The notes below the pieces were generated by a model that made no database searches, had not been told where the DNA came from, and was given only the letters and a program-made list of their open reading frames with translations. From Mycosarcoma maydis (lineage: Eukaryota > Basidiomycota > Ustilaginomycetes > Ustilaginales): DNA of 64,000 nt. Shown here one piece after another: positions 30,088 to 40,779 of this stretch (positions within the stretch are counted from its first letter, which is position 1; the number at the start of each line of letters is the position of its first letter). Location: contig NC_026480.1 in the NCBI RefSeq assembly GCF_000328475.2, positions 682,001 through 746,000 of the forward strand. The letters are read 5' to 3'. The position numbers and the translations under genes were made by a program.

Positions 30088-31410
30088 TTAACCAAGGTCG
30101 TCCGCGCGACTCCGCTTGACCGAGCCACTTTTAGCCCTTCTGACTCCGCCACGATGGACGTTCTCGAAATGGCGCTGCATGTCATGCTTGCGAGCAAACT
30201 GCTTCTCGCACTCGGTGTCTGGGCAAAGGAAGGGACGTGCACGGGTCTCGGGGTCCTCGTGCGTGTATCGATGCGTCTTGAGGTTGTAGGCGCGATCAAA
30301 CCATTTGCCACACTCGGTGCACTGCCAGCGCTTGGCCTTGGTGATAGGATCGATGATGGGTGCTGGGCTAGCAGCCGAAGAGGTGGCGGCAGCTTTGGTG
30401 GGCGAGGAGCGGCGGTCTCGATCGACACGCGTGGAGCGGATGGGGCCCACCTGCGAAGGCTTCTGCACCTCTTGCTGGCTGAGCGACTCTTTGATGGGCT
30501 GGACCAAGTCGTGGCCAAAGGCGTTGGCGAGGCTGCTGAGTAGGACGGCCTTGGAGTCCTCGTCACCAAAGTAAGGCTTGAGCTCGTCTGCCGACCAGAC
30601 GTCGTGCTCCGTTTCGGACTTGGGCTCGAGCTTGATGGTGTGAGCATCAGCTTCGGTCTTGAAGGCATCGGCAAGGGTGGAAGACACGCCGTAAAAGTCT
30701 TCCTCAAGCTTGACCTGACTTTGTGAGGGCATGACTGTGGACTGACTGGCAGCAAAGTCTGTCTCGGTCAGCTGCGAATCGTGCTCGGTTGCTTCGAGCT
30801 TGACGTTCGAGGCAAAAGCGTCGATGAGATCTTCCGACTGCGGCTCGACCGGATCTTCATAGGCCTGGTCAGTGAAGAGGGGAAAGTGATTGGCGAGCGT
30901 GTCGGAGTCGAATTCAAAGTCGTTATCATCGAACATCGAAGGCGACGTGAGAAAGTCACGCTCCGAGTCGGGCGAGCCAACCGAATCAGTGTAGCATGTG
31001 TCGAAAGATTGACGATGAGCAGGTGTCAGCGGAGACGGAGTTGGCGCGACGGCGGCAGCAACAGCGCAGGCAGCGTTACCGGAAGAAACTGCCGGGGTTT
31101 CATAGAGACCCGAGACAGGAGCGGAAGAGACGACGTTGCTGATGGCAGTAGCGTGCAGCATCGTAGGCTTGACGGTCTCTACCGAAGAGGGAAAGAGAGC
31201 AACGTCGACACCAGAGGAAGGCCAAGAGAAAGATTCTTCAGCAACGGCGGAAACGGGGTTGGTGGGAGGGCTGAGAGAAGAGAGCGACGACCAATCGCTG
31301 GCGAGAAGGAATTTTTGCACGGCGCCAATGCGGTCCGAGGAGTTGGAGTCAGTCGAAGAGGACGATGCGAAGATGGTGGCGCCAAAGGGAGGAAAGGTGG
31401 AAGCGGACAT
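30088..31410 (-). CDS. C2H2 zinc finger transcription factor
   Basis: A 440-aa protein from ATG 31410 (MSASTFPPFG); the longer frame starts at TTG. Two C2H2 fingers sit at the extreme C-terminus. Finger 1 (about 364-384) has C-x2-C and H-x3-H spacing with WFDRAYNLKTH. Finger 2 (from about 396) has a wide C-x4-C (CPDTEC) and H-x4-H spacing with QFARKHDMQRHFENVH. A basic tail (RRAKSGSVKRSR) follows and probably acts as nuclear localisation signal. The N-terminal 350 residues are Ser/Thr/Ala-rich with acidic patches (NDFEFDSD, several VKLE repeats) as in activation domains. The finger pair resembles ascomycete and basidiomycete stress or development regulators, but I cannot name the orthologue. 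Confidence 0.85.
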   Translation of the reverse strand: MSASTFPPFGATIFASSSSTDSNSSDRIGAVQKFLLASDWSSLSSLSPPTNPVSAVAEESFSWPSSGVDVALFPSSVETVKPTMLHATAISNVVSSAPVSGLYETPAVSSGNAACAVAAAVAPTPSPLTPAHRQSFDTCYTDSVGSPDSERDFLTSPSMFDDNDFEFDSDTLANHFPLFTDQAYEDPVEPQSEDLIDAFASNVKLEATEHDSQLTETDFAASQSTVMPSQSQVKLEEDFYGVSSTLADAFKTEADAHTIKLEPKSETEHDVWSADELKPYFGDEDSKAVLLSSLANAFGHDLVQPIKESLSQQEVQKPSQVGPIRSTRVDRDRRSSPTKAAATSSAASPAPIIDPITKAKRWQCTECGKWFDRAYNLKTHRYTHEDPETRARPFLCPDTECEKQFARKHDMQRHFENVHRGGVRRAKSGSVKRSRADDLG

Positions 31411-33502
31411 GGATGCGTTGATATTGGCAGACGACTGATCGACCGGCAAAGATATGATGATAGAGGCTGAAGGTGGGTCGAAGAGAAGCGGGTGCAGACG
31501 GGCGTGAGCACGACAGATAGTGTGAATCGTGACTGGTGTTGAAGATCAAAGGATAACGGGGTTTGAAAATGTCAACAACAGTAAAAATGATGTTTACAGA
31601 TGATGGTGGTAGAGAGACAAGTTCAAAGGTTGTGTATGCGCAAATGTAGACGAGACAAAGGGAGTGGCGAGGTTGGTGAAGCTGAAAGGATCTCGGTGGC
31701 GTAACGGTATTTGCGTGAGGGTGTCGATTGGGGTTTATCAGTGAAACTAGGAATTTGGCAGTACACGCAATCAAGGTGGAGGCCAGTCAAGAGTCGGCAT
31801 TAATAGTTTTTAAGAAAAATAAAACCAACACCCACGACTCACGACTTACCGCTTGTCCAGGGTCTGCAGACAGGGTCTTGTTGCGTTTCGCCTCGCCAAC
31901 GGTATGCACTATCACGCAACACTGCCCAAAAAAAAAAAAAAACCTTGCGCGCGCGGATCCTAGTCATCATCGATCCACGCACGCCTCCACGATCCACTAA
32001 TTCCGGTGTGATAGCCAGTAGACGCACCCGCCGCCAGCCTTCACCAGTTTCGTTCATCTCGAGCTTAATGAAACCTTGTCGACATCTTCGAGTGGGGCGG
32101 GTATCCCGATATTCCTCATCGCACCCGCACGATATTCTTGGGAAGCTCGTTCGATCCAGTTGCGCTCGGGTCTGCTTCATGTGAACAGGTTGTAGAGGCA
32201 CAGATAGGAGCCGACTACAGTCCCTGGCATCAGGGTCCATGCGTCGTTCGGGGGTTAGCTATGTCCGTGGAGCAAGAATCAATTTCCAAACAATAAAATT
32301 CTTGTTGTAAAAAAAAAGAAAAAAAAAGGTTTCGGCCGTTCCATCACGTTCGCTGTGGAAGCTTCCTCACTGAACCCGACATGGCCGTGACCGGTAAACG
32401 CGAATCGCCAAAAATTGGCCAAAAGGGTATCCACGGAGTGCAAATTTGATGCAAGTCAAGGACTCACTCGTGCCTTGAAATGCTGACGGCGTGTGGAGGA
32501 GACACGACACAGCCCTGCGATTCGTGATTGACGATTGACGATTTACAATTCACAAAAATCACATTTCACGAATTCACGATTTCGCATAGTTGACTTAAGA
32601 ATCGTGAATGGTAACTTATGTCGAATCATGAATTGCCTGAATCCCACTTCGTCACTTGGTTGGGTGACTCGATCCTTATTTCCTTTGGCTGTCTAAACCT
32701 AAGCGAATCACGATGCCGTCTTCCCGAATCCGCCTTCTGCCGCGCTCTGTTGTCGTTTCACACTCATCAACAACAGTAGCAGTGTGCATTCAACAAATCA
32801 AGCAATTCTGTCTTGAGAACAAAGATCAAAGCGTGCCTTCTCACCTGCCTCTCTCACGTCTGTACGCGACAAGTCAATCGCGGCTTGGGTTCCTGCGGAA
32901 GCAAAAAACAGCTCAGCACGCACACTCACACTCACTGTCGCGTTGAACTCTTATCTGATCATTGGGTTTGACGCGCGTCTAACATATTCTCATGACTCTT
33001 AGCGCGCCTCGCTTGCCGACGTTCGGAGTCAGCGCCTAGACACGTATCCGACGTGACTCGACCTTGCTCTGCCGATCCAGAGTGATAGCTTCGTCAAGGC
33101 CGTCTTCCAGCTCCGACGACACTCTTTGTACACAATCACGAATCCTTCATGTCGCATTCGTCGCTTCGGAGGCAGCCGCTCCGCAAACAACGGCACACCG
33201 AGATAAGCACAGCCTCGCTCTTGCAAGCTGTTCCACGTCGACCACAAACGTGAATCTCGCTGCCAATGGGCGTTTTGCAACGATGAATACAGTATTTTAA
33301 ATTAACACCATTCACGATTTGTCGTCATTCGTCATTCACGATTATTGTACGTTGCGTCACAAACACAACTCCGCCGTCCACTCATAAGGATTGGTGACTG
33401 AATACATAGCCGATGATTGAATGTTATTAATCATATCTCATCGATGGTACACAACACGACGACGATACGGCCAACAATCATACTCCACGCCGTGAGCGAT
33501 CG
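31411..33502. other. Intergenic region between VPS3-like 3' end and the C2H2 gene promoter
   Basis: About 2.1 kb without a supported gene. It contains the pyrimidine-rich (on the minus strand) leader of the C2H2 gene, poly-A runs at 31928-31942 and about 32308-32328, and CACGATT-type words at 32520-32600 and 33310-33345. Confidence 0.55.
31928..31942 (+). repeat. A15 homopolymer
   Basis: Fifteen consecutive A bases; on the minus strand this is a T run about 520 bases upstream of the C2H2 gene start. Confidence 0.9.
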
Positions 33503-36500
33503 CTAGGTCAAGTCGTAACCACCGTCCGTCCCAGGATGCACAATGGCAGACCATCGCGGCTTCTCGTGGCCTGTATGTAAGCTGTCGATCCTTGTTTCTT
33601 TCCCCACACTAACTCCATTCGGTCCTTGCTGCTGCTTTTCATAAGTTGCGTCGAAAGCAGCATCACCTTTACCGCCCTCCTCCTTCCCATCCATGTAGCT
33701 TGCTTCGTGATCTTGAGCTTCTAGAGCATCTCGACTGCCATCATCGCCTCCATCGAGCTCTGTGTCCTGTAGTATTCCTCCCATCGCACGTTGCCGGGAC
33801 CACAGATCTTCGGCCACATCCAGGCTTCGACACTTTGCAATGTTGCCAAGCATCTGCATCTCGCGGCGTCGATGCAGCTGTCTGCCAAGGCTCTGCGTTA
33901 AGAATGTCTCGAGCGTCTGCAGAGACCAGTCTGTGGGTACTAGCTCAAGCACCTCGCGATTATCCAGGTGTAGTGCCTGCGTATTCAGCAAGTGTGCTGT
34001 CGCAATCCGAAACTTTTCTTCGGCGCCGTTCACCATGTAGACCGAAAGCAGTTGCTTCAGCAGCTCCTGCTTGCGCTGCTCGGCCGATAGCTCGCGCTGT
34101 GCTGTTGCCTTAGCGTGTGCTTTGACGCGCTGTCCATAGGAAACGCGCAGCATGCTCGCGAAAGGCTGCAGAGCTGCATGGTCTTTGGCGATCGAGGCGG
34201 CCAGCATCGGTGACAGCACCTCGCCATCCTGTGAACAATAGGCTTCCGCACTGTTGGCGTCCCTGAGCTTGACGGCGAGCAACGAGAGCGCATCTGAATC
34301 GCGACCCAGCTTCCCCAGGATGATGGCCTTCTCATATACTAGCGACTCGAGCGGCGCGATTGCCGTCAGCAGCGACTGGTAGTCGAGCACCATAGAGCCC
34401 TGCAGAAGCATCGCCAACTTGAGTCGATCCATTTCTCTAGGCGAGCTTTCGCTTGCCAACGCAAGATGTGCAAAGAAGGACTCGGCGTACGACCCCTGTG
34501 CGTAGTCTCGCGCCACTCCATCCATCTTTCGGCGATAATCGTCATTCCTCAGATGCTTTGCAACGCGTTCAAGCAACGCTGCAGCTAGCTCGCGATGCAT
34601 CTGTTCGTCCTGCACCTTGTTCGTCGATAGCGCCACTGCCTCGAGATACTTGGTGGCCGCGTCGGCATCGATTTCCCGTAGCTCCTCGATGATCGCTTTC
34701 TGTGCTTGGATCGATTCCAATTCTTGTGCTTTGCTCCGCGCCTTCGACTTTTGCATAGGCTCTTCGCCAGCCTTTGCTGTCTGTCTTGTAAGAATGTCAA
34801 TACCGGCTTCCGGGTCCTTTCGCACGAGCCAGCGTCCGTACGTGGAAAGCAAATTGGCATCGGTTTGCTTCTTGAGCAGACCCGCTACTTTCGACAGCGC
34901 TGCTGCGCCATCGACTGTGGTCTGGAAGCTGTCGACGATTTCACCATCCATCAGCGCAGTCCAAGTCTTGAGCGCCCGCTCGACATCCCCTGCCTGCTCG
35001 TAATGATGCGCGAGTAGATGAAAGAAACGCTTCTCCTTGAGTACCGTTTCCACCTGCGATGGCTCACAGGCATGCTTGGACGACAAAAAGGCTGTCATCT
35101 CGTCCTGTACCGCCGCACCGTCCTGCTCCGATACTCCGCGTTCCTCAGCGATCAGCGTCAGGTATGCGACATCCACGCATGCATTGACGTTGTTCAACAT
35201 CAGCTCGTCCATGAAGGTTCCGGCCCAGACAGGCGCTCTGGTGGTATCCTGGCTGGCGACAGCAGCGGCACAATCAGTCCGCCATGCCTTTAACAATGCG
35301 CGCAACATCTTTTCAGCAGCTCGTAGAAGCTGCTTTTCGAGTTGGATGAGCGCCTTGTCTGTCGTGACATCCAAGGGTGGGCAGTAATTTAGCGTGAGAT
35401 TCGAAGCTACCAGTCCTTCTATGCTTTGTAACCGATCCGAGGCGCTGCTTTTGAGCTTTGCCAGGCTAGAGAGCACAATGTGTGGCATGATGGCTTCCTC
35501 TGCCGTGTGCTTTACTTGTTGCAGGGAAGGAAATAGCGCGAGAAAAATGCGCGGGTCCAACTTGGCATGTCGCAATACCTCGCCCGCTGCGCCAAAGTCT
35601 GTCCGATGCAATAGCTCGATGCCTAGCAACGCGTGTGCGGTTGATGACTCGAGCGAAGCATACCAGGCCTCGTCGCGCTCTTGAACAGGATTGCTAGTGG
35701 ATCTAGAAAAAGCCAAGCTGTTCCGTAAACTACGCAATCGACCTCGATGCAGCTGTTCAGTTGTCCAGCTGAGCATAGGATCTTGTTGTATCGAAGACGT
35801 CGAATTCTTGCCGCAAAGAAGAACCTGACGCTTCGATGAAGGTGAGACCTTGTGCTCTGAAGCGCTGCGCAGCACTGGCGTCTCTGCACTGGACAGTCGG
35901 TTGAGCGATACTTTGACAATGTCAAGGTCATCATGAGGCTCGGCAGCTGTTCTGGGCCTGTGCGAGCCGTTCGGCTGTGATGCAGACATTAGCTCTGGGA
36001 CGGATTGCAGGAATCGAGGGTCCATGCCAGGTGGCAGTTGCAGCACCTGAACCCTATCGACCGAATCGTGACCAAGGGTGTGGACCTCAACAGTGTCATT
36101 GCGAAGCAGCGAGACGAGATTTTTACCGTCAAAAGTGACTGAACGAGGATGAGAGGGCCACTCTAGCAGCTTTGGTGCTGGCTCCCCGGAAGGCATGACG
36201 AAGACGCCCAACGTGATGGAGCCTGTGTGTGACGTGACGAGAAACTCGCACTTGGCATCGGACGCTGATGAAGAAGCTTGTGAGACGGTGACGTCCTTTG
36301 TTGTTGCGGGTTGAATGGGAACGGCGACAATGCTGGGCCTCACCTGTGCCGACGGCGATTCGCCAGTCTGACTGATGGGAAGCTGCAGAGGCGTGACGTG
36401 ACCAGAAGACAGATTGACCAGACTATACTCGGTGGCGTTGGCAATGCAGAGGGTATCAGCGAAGCGCCGAGCAAATATAGCCCCTCCAGGCAGAGGGATG

Positions 36501-37090
36501 TCCTTTACCGTCGCCCAAAGCAAGTCGGAGCGGCCGTCAGCACCGATCTTGGCCAAGATGATGTTCTTCCTTCGTACAAGACAGATGCTGATCATACCAG
36601 CAGCGTCCGTACCTGCTCCATGCTGTACCTCCTCATCATCCAGAATCACGGTGCTGACGGCTCTGTTAGATGGAAGACTGCGAACGGGAGACCAGTCGGG
36701 AAGCAAGAAAAAGCTAACGACGCCTTCGCAGAGCACCGCTGCAGCATTGAATGGTCGTAGCAGCACAATTTTCTCGATCGGCTTGGCATGATTTGATATC
36801 GACCGGCTGAACTCGAGGCTATAGCTCACCGTTGTTGACAAAGATGCCTTTGATGAGCTGGCACGGGGTGAAGTGCGAAGCTGGATTCGATAAGAGTGAA
36901 CCAGACCATCAGAGGCACCGATATAGAGAAAGGAACCGTCCGATTCTGAGCAACGAATCGCTCGCTGCGAGTTCTGCTGGAGTGCAGCGGGCGATGCTGG
37001 ATTTGTGTGGTCTGTGAGATCTTTTATGGGAAGCGTCGGAAACAGCAGCGGCGTAAGCGAGTACGGAGGCACCGGCTCCTGCGAACCCAT
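33503..37090 (-). CDS. Vps3/Vps39-family endosomal tethering subunit (CORVET or HOPS)
   Basis: A 1195-aa protein from ATG 37090 (MGSQEPVPPYS); the longer frame begins with TTG. The N-terminal third is a citron-homology-type beta-propeller: GSFLYIGASDGLVHSYRIQ, then PFNAAAVLCEGVVSFFLLPD, VRRKNIILAKIG and a TEYSLVNLSSGHVTPLQLPI strand. The C-terminal two-thirds is an alpha-solenoid with the Vps39-type ends VYEKAIILGKLGRDSDALSL and VLELVPTDWSLQTLETFLTQ. Proteins of this shape link Rab GTPases to membrane fusion on endosomes and the vacuole. The N-terminal pattern favours Vps3/TGFBRAP1 (CORVET) over Vps39/Vam6 (HOPS), but the distinction needs a profile search. The last 60 residues are Gly/Lys/Glu-rich and non-conserved. 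Confidence 0.75.
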   Translation of the reverse strand: MGSQEPVPPYSLTPLLFPTLPIKDLTDHTNPASPAALQQNSQRAIRCSESDGSFLYIGASDGLVHSYRIQLRTSPRASSSKASLSTTVSYSLEFSRSISNHAKPIEKIVLLRPFNAAAVLCEGVVSFFLLPDWSPVRSLPSNRAVSTVILDDEEVQHGAGTDAAGMISICLVRRKNIILAKIGADGRSDLLWATVKDIPLPGGAIFARRFADTLCIANATEYSLVNLSSGHVTPLQLPISQTGESPSAQVRPSIVAVPIQPATTKDVTVSQASSSASDAKCEFLVTSHTGSITLGVFVMPSGEPAPKLLEWPSHPRSVTFDGKNLVSLLRNDTVEVHTLGHDSVDRVQVLQLPPGMDPRFLQSVPELMSASQPNGSHRPRTAAEPHDDLDIVKVSLNRLSSAETPVLRSASEHKVSPSSKRQVLLCGKNSTSSIQQDPMLSWTTEQLHRGRLRSLRNSLAFSRSTSNPVQERDEAWYASLESSTAHALLGIELLHRTDFGAAGEVLRHAKLDPRIFLALFPSLQQVKHTAEEAIMPHIVLSSLAKLKSSASDRLQSIEGLVASNLTLNYCPPLDVTTDKALIQLEKQLLRAAEKMLRALLKAWRTDCAAAVASQDTTRAPVWAGTFMDELMLNNVNACVDVAYLTLIAEERGVSEQDGAAVQDEMTAFLSSKHACEPSQVETVLKEKRFFHLLAHHYEQAGDVERALKTWTALMDGEIVDSFQTTVDGAAALSKVAGLLKKQTDANLLSTYGRWLVRKDPEAGIDILTRQTAKAGEEPMQKSKARSKAQELESIQAQKAIIEELREIDADAATKYLEAVALSTNKVQDEQMHRELAAALLERVAKHLRNDDYRRKMDGVARDYAQGSYAESFFAHLALASESSPREMDRLKLAMLLQGSMVLDYQSLLTAIAPLESLVYEKAIILGKLGRDSDALSLLAVKLRDANSAEAYCSQDGEVLSPMLAASIAKDHAALQPFASMLRVSYGQRVKAHAKATAQRELSAEQRKQELLKQLLSVYMVNGAEEKFRIATAHLLNTQALHLDNREVLELVPTDWSLQTLETFLTQSLGRQLHRRREMQMLGNIAKCRSLDVAEDLWSRQRAMGGILQDTELDGGDDGSRDALEAQDHEASYMDGKEEGGKGDAAFDATYEKQQQGPNGVSVGKETRIDSLHTGHEKPRWSAIVHPGTDGGYDLT

Positions 37091-38631
37091 CGTGGGCAAA
37101 GAAGCGCCCAAGCTGCCGGAGGTCAGCGATGTTCTGGTCGACGACAATGGCGGCTGTACATCTGATACGCCTGCAGAAAAGTTGTCGCGGATATTGCAGA
37201 TGTTTGCGAAGGAAAGCCTTGGCGGCAGCTACTAGTGACTTGGTCAAAGGTGCGCAATAGCCACCCTCTTTGCAATCATGGATTCTGACCACAAATGGAT
37301 GGAGGATCAATGTCTCGGATCTCGGATCTCGGTCGAGAGGGTGTGAACGAGAACCACGAACGTGGAGTCACGAGTCGTTTCTTTGGTGTTAGGTCGGGTT
37401 GTCCGCTTGGCTGCACTTGAGAATAATTAGGGGGGAAAGACCCGTGAAGATCCGTGATTTTTTTTTTTTTTTTAAATTTCATACAGTCAACACACAATTT
37501 TTACTAGAGCACTCACACCTCACCATGCTACTGTTACAACTCAGAAAGTTGATAGTGAGTCTCTTCGGCTATCATAGATCACTCTGCACCAATCCGTGTC
37601 TCCTAACATGCAGATGTGATGGAGAACTGATGGTCCAAAAAGTGCGTAAAATGGGCATTTGGCGGCAGAGTTTTGGACTACAACGACACACAGTCTGGTG
37701 TTACGCACGATACGTTATTTATATCTTAGTGAACTGCTCGTCCTGCGACTCGGGACATCTGTCTCCACTTTCCGTCTCGTCTTCGCTCTGTGCAGGGCGT
37801 TGCCTGTGCGCCTTTCGGTGGTAAACTCTTGCAGAGTGGGCGCGAGGGCTATCTCATCTCTGCCTTCGTTTGATCGGACAGAAACCACGGGTGATGGCAC
37901 GTAGTTTATTTTGATCCTGCCGAATTTATTTTTGATCCTGCGGAGACCATTCCGAAAGGGTCCTGGTCGACCATTGTATCTTCAAACTTGTGACTGCTGC
38001 TGACTCACGATTCGTGATTTAATTCAGATCGAAACAGTTGGCGGAGCTCTAACACAACGAGCAGATGGCCGTCAACGACGAGCCACTAACTACGATCCAC
38101 GAGCAAGCGAGCTGAGCAGCAGGAACGGCGTCCGCGTTTTCGTTATTCGTCTCCTGCTCTCTAACCCCGATCTAACTCCACAGAATTCCAGGCACGAAGA
38201 CACAAAATCAGTGCATGGGACAATCACGAATCACGAATGGCAACTTAAGTTGCATCATGCCTGAGCGCAGCACAATTCATTCGCTGCTGTGTACATCGAC
38301 GTTCGATATCGCCACTCTTGCACACCTACTTCCATCACATAATCTCTGATTTGAGCTGTACAGAACTTCACCTATTTCGACATCTCTTGCGCCAGTATCG
38401 CTACTCTGCTATCGATACACTAATTCATTCTCGGCGACCACTGCAGCTTTCGAATTAGTCCTACGAGGAGCAAACCTATTCATTCCCAACACGCGAGCCC
38501 CCCATAGCCTCGAGCTGAGACCAGCGAAGCGGCTCACAGACCACCGCAACAGTCGGCCGGCGCAGCGAAGCTCGAACATACTCTGACATCCTACATCTCC
38601 CCTTTGCTGACAACACAGCACCCACTTGACA
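37091..38631. other. Divergent intergenic region between VPS3-like gene and VPS4
   Basis: About 1.5 kb containing both promoters. Notable are a T16 run near 37458-37473, CACGAATC words at 38225-38238 and the palindrome at 38240. No gene is supported. Confidence 0.6.
38240..38253. promoter_or_regulatory. 14-bp palindrome GCAACTTAAGTTGC upstream of VPS4
   Basis: A perfect palindrome centred about 385 bases before the VPS4 ATG. Its AACTTAAGTT core recurs at about the same distance upstream of CDK5 (52579). A role as a protein-binding site is inference. Confidence 0.35.
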
Positions 38632-40056
38632 ATGGCCAATTCGGATTTCTTGAATAAGGCGATCGAGATTGTCCAAAAAGCGATCGACGAAGATGTCAAG
38701 CAAAACTATCAAGAGGCATACAAGCTCTACCAGAACAGCTTGGACTACTTTATGATGGCCATGAAGTACGAAAAGAATGACAAGCTCAAAGATCTCATTC
38801 GCAAAAAGTTTACAGAGTACCTCGACCGAGCTGAGAAACTCAAGGAGCACCTCGCAAAGAGCTCCGAAGACCGAAATCGAGCCGCCGTCGGTGCGAACGG
38901 TGCCGAAAAGGGCGTTGGTGGTAGCACCGGCGGCAAGAAGGAGGGCGACGATGACGATGTGGATCCAGAGACAAAGAAGCTGCGAGCCGGTCTGTCGAGT
39001 GCAGTGCTTTCAGAGACTCCCAACGTGCGATGGGACGACGTGGCGGGTCTGCATACAGCAAAGGAAGCGCTCAAGGAAGCTGTCATCTTGCCCATCAAGT
39101 TCCCACAAATGTTTACAGGTAAGAGGACGCCTTGGCGCGGCATCCTCATGTACGGTCCTCCAGGTACCGGAAAGTCGTTCCTCGCCAAAGCCGTCGCCAC
39201 CGAGGCCAAGTCGACCTTCTTTAGTGTTTCGAGCTCGGACCTGGTGAGCAAGTGGATGGGAGAGTCGGAACGATTAGTTAAACAGCTCTTCCAAATGGCG
39301 CGCGAGGCAAAGCCTTCCATCATTTTTATCGACGAGGTCGATTCTCTGTGCGGTACAAGAGGTGAAGGAGAGTCGGAAGCGTCGAGAAGAATCAAGACCG
39401 AGTTTCTCGTGCAAATGAACGGTGTCGGAAATGACGAAACGGGCGTCCTTGTTCTCGGCGCCACCAACATTCCCTGGGCGCTCGATCTGGCCATCAAGCG
39501 CCGTTTTGAGAAGCGCATCTACATTCCACTGCCAGATCTTGAGGCGAGAAAGCGCATGTTCGAGCTCAACGTCGGCGAGACTCCATGTGCCCTAGACGGC
39601 AAGGATTATCGCAAGCTCGCATCGTTGACGGAAGGCTATTCGGGATCCGACATCAGCGTCCTCGTACGAGATGCACTGATGCAGCCAGTACGCAAGGTGA
39701 CCGGTGCAACCCATTTCAAAAAGGTCATGGCACCAGCAAAACGCAAGACACAGCAGGAAAAGGCAAAGAATGGCAGCGCGGACAAGGTTGCGCATAGCGA
39801 TGCTGCTCAACAGGATGGAGACGAGGCGGCTGTGGAAGACGAGGTTCAGGAGATGAAGGAATACCTCACGCCCTGCTCCCCAGGTGACGCCGATGCGATC
39901 GAAATGACATGGGACGACATCGAAGGTGAGCAGCTTCTCGAGCCCAAGCTGGTCATGAGCGACTTTTTGCGAGCCATCCAGGCGGTTCGCCCGACGGTCA
40001 CCAAAGCCGACATCGAGAAGCACATCGAGTTTACCAACGAGGCGGGTCTCGAATGA
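38632..40056 (+). CDS. VPS4: AAA ATPase Vps4 (ESCRT-III disassembly)
   Basis: A 474-aa protein. The N-terminal MIT domain (about 2-75) starts [19 protein letters not shown] and binds ESCRT-III tails. After an acidic Gly-rich linker comes the AAA cassette: Walker A GPPGTGKS (175-182), Walker B IIFIDE (230-235), the [16 protein letters not shown] pore-loop region and sensor [10 protein letters not shown] (276-285). The C-terminal helix [19 protein letters not shown] is the Vps4 signature. The enzyme disassembles ESCRT-III on endosomes, allowing multivesicular body formation. It carries a longer polar insert (about 365-405) in the beta-domain area than I recall for yeast Vps4. The ATG at 38632 is the first in frame; the TTG two codons earlier is not used. 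Confidence 0.96.
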   Translation: MANSDFLNKAIEIVQKAIDEDVKQNYQEAYKLYQNSLDYFMMAMKYEKNDKLKDLIRKKFTEYLDRAEKLKEHLAKSSEDRNRAAVGANGAEKGVGGSTGGKKEGDDDDVDPETKKLRAGLSSAVLSETPNVRWDDVAGLHTAKEALKEAVILPIKFPQMFTGKRTPWRGILMYGPPGTGKSFLAKAVATEAKSTFFSVSSSDLVSKWMGESERLVKQLFQMAREAKPSIIFIDEVDSLCGTRGEGESEASRRIKTEFLVQMNGVGNDETGVLVLGATNIPWALDLAIKRRFEKRIYIPLPDLEARKRMFELNVGETPCALDGKDYRKLASLTEGYSGSDISVLVRDALMQPVRKVTGATHFKKVMAPAKRKTQQEKAKNGSADKVAHSDAAQQDGDEAAVEDEVQEMKEYLTPCSPGDADAIEMTWDDIEGEQLLEPKLVMSDFLRAIQAVRPTVTKADIEKHIEFTNEAGLE

Positions 40057-40779
40057 GCACTCAGTGTCTTCGTCTGATTTTCACCGACGTTCATCGCCAT
40101 CAATAGAGTTTGCTCGGTATGATTTCTTCCTGCGTATATGCATGCGTTTGCGTTTTGCTATGCCTGTGCATCAGCCTGAAATCTACTGAACGATGCAACA
40201 GGTGTGGTAGTGAGCCATGAGCCACGGAAGCTTGCCCAACAGACACTGAGGGCTGCCGAGCGGTGAGCACGGAAAGAATCACCAATCAAGTGATCTTATC
40301 GGCCAACTTTGCCCTGGAAGGCTGGAAGGGGCGTATGTGTCGCGAGACTCAATTGTCAGCCAACTGTGACTGCGAAAGTCTATGAATCACGCGTGACGAG
40401 ACGTGAGGCTCACAACTGTGAGACGTGAGAAAGCTTGGGTGCATGTGACACACGAACACGCCAAAAAAGTGATATTCTTTTTGCCCATTTCACGATTCAC
40501 GATTCACGATTCGTGATTCATGATTGATTTTCTGTACATTTGTGATTTCGACCCACACCTTCTTTGTTGTCATCGCTCGTTTCTTTCCAAATAGCCTAGC
40601 TTTCCACCTAGGCGCAGCACTCCCATACTATCAGATTATCGTCGCGCTGACATTGTAGTCACTTCTGCGACGAGACTCAGGTGCTGCCCGTCCCTGAATC
40701 TCGGCCCTGGTCAACCCAAGAAGCTGGAGGATCCCAAGCAAGCCTAGTCCCTTCTCATTTCCAGCCTGCTTCCATCGTC
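40057..40779. other. Intergenic region between VPS4 and the importin gene
   Basis: 723 bases with the VPS4 3' flank and importin promoter. A heptamer cluster sits at 40489-40526. The importin frame is open upstream of its ATG from 40681 but begins with GTG. Confidence 0.65.
40489..40526. repeat. TTCACGA heptamers followed by inverted TTCGTGA
   Basis: Three CACGATT units are followed by CGTGATTCATGATT, giving a short inverted repeat able to form a hairpin. Confidence 0.85.

Noticed and set aside
31681..31760. tRNA-like GGTGGCGTAACGGTA
   Set aside because: It resembles a D-arm box, but no matching T-arm box or acceptor stem could be found downstream.
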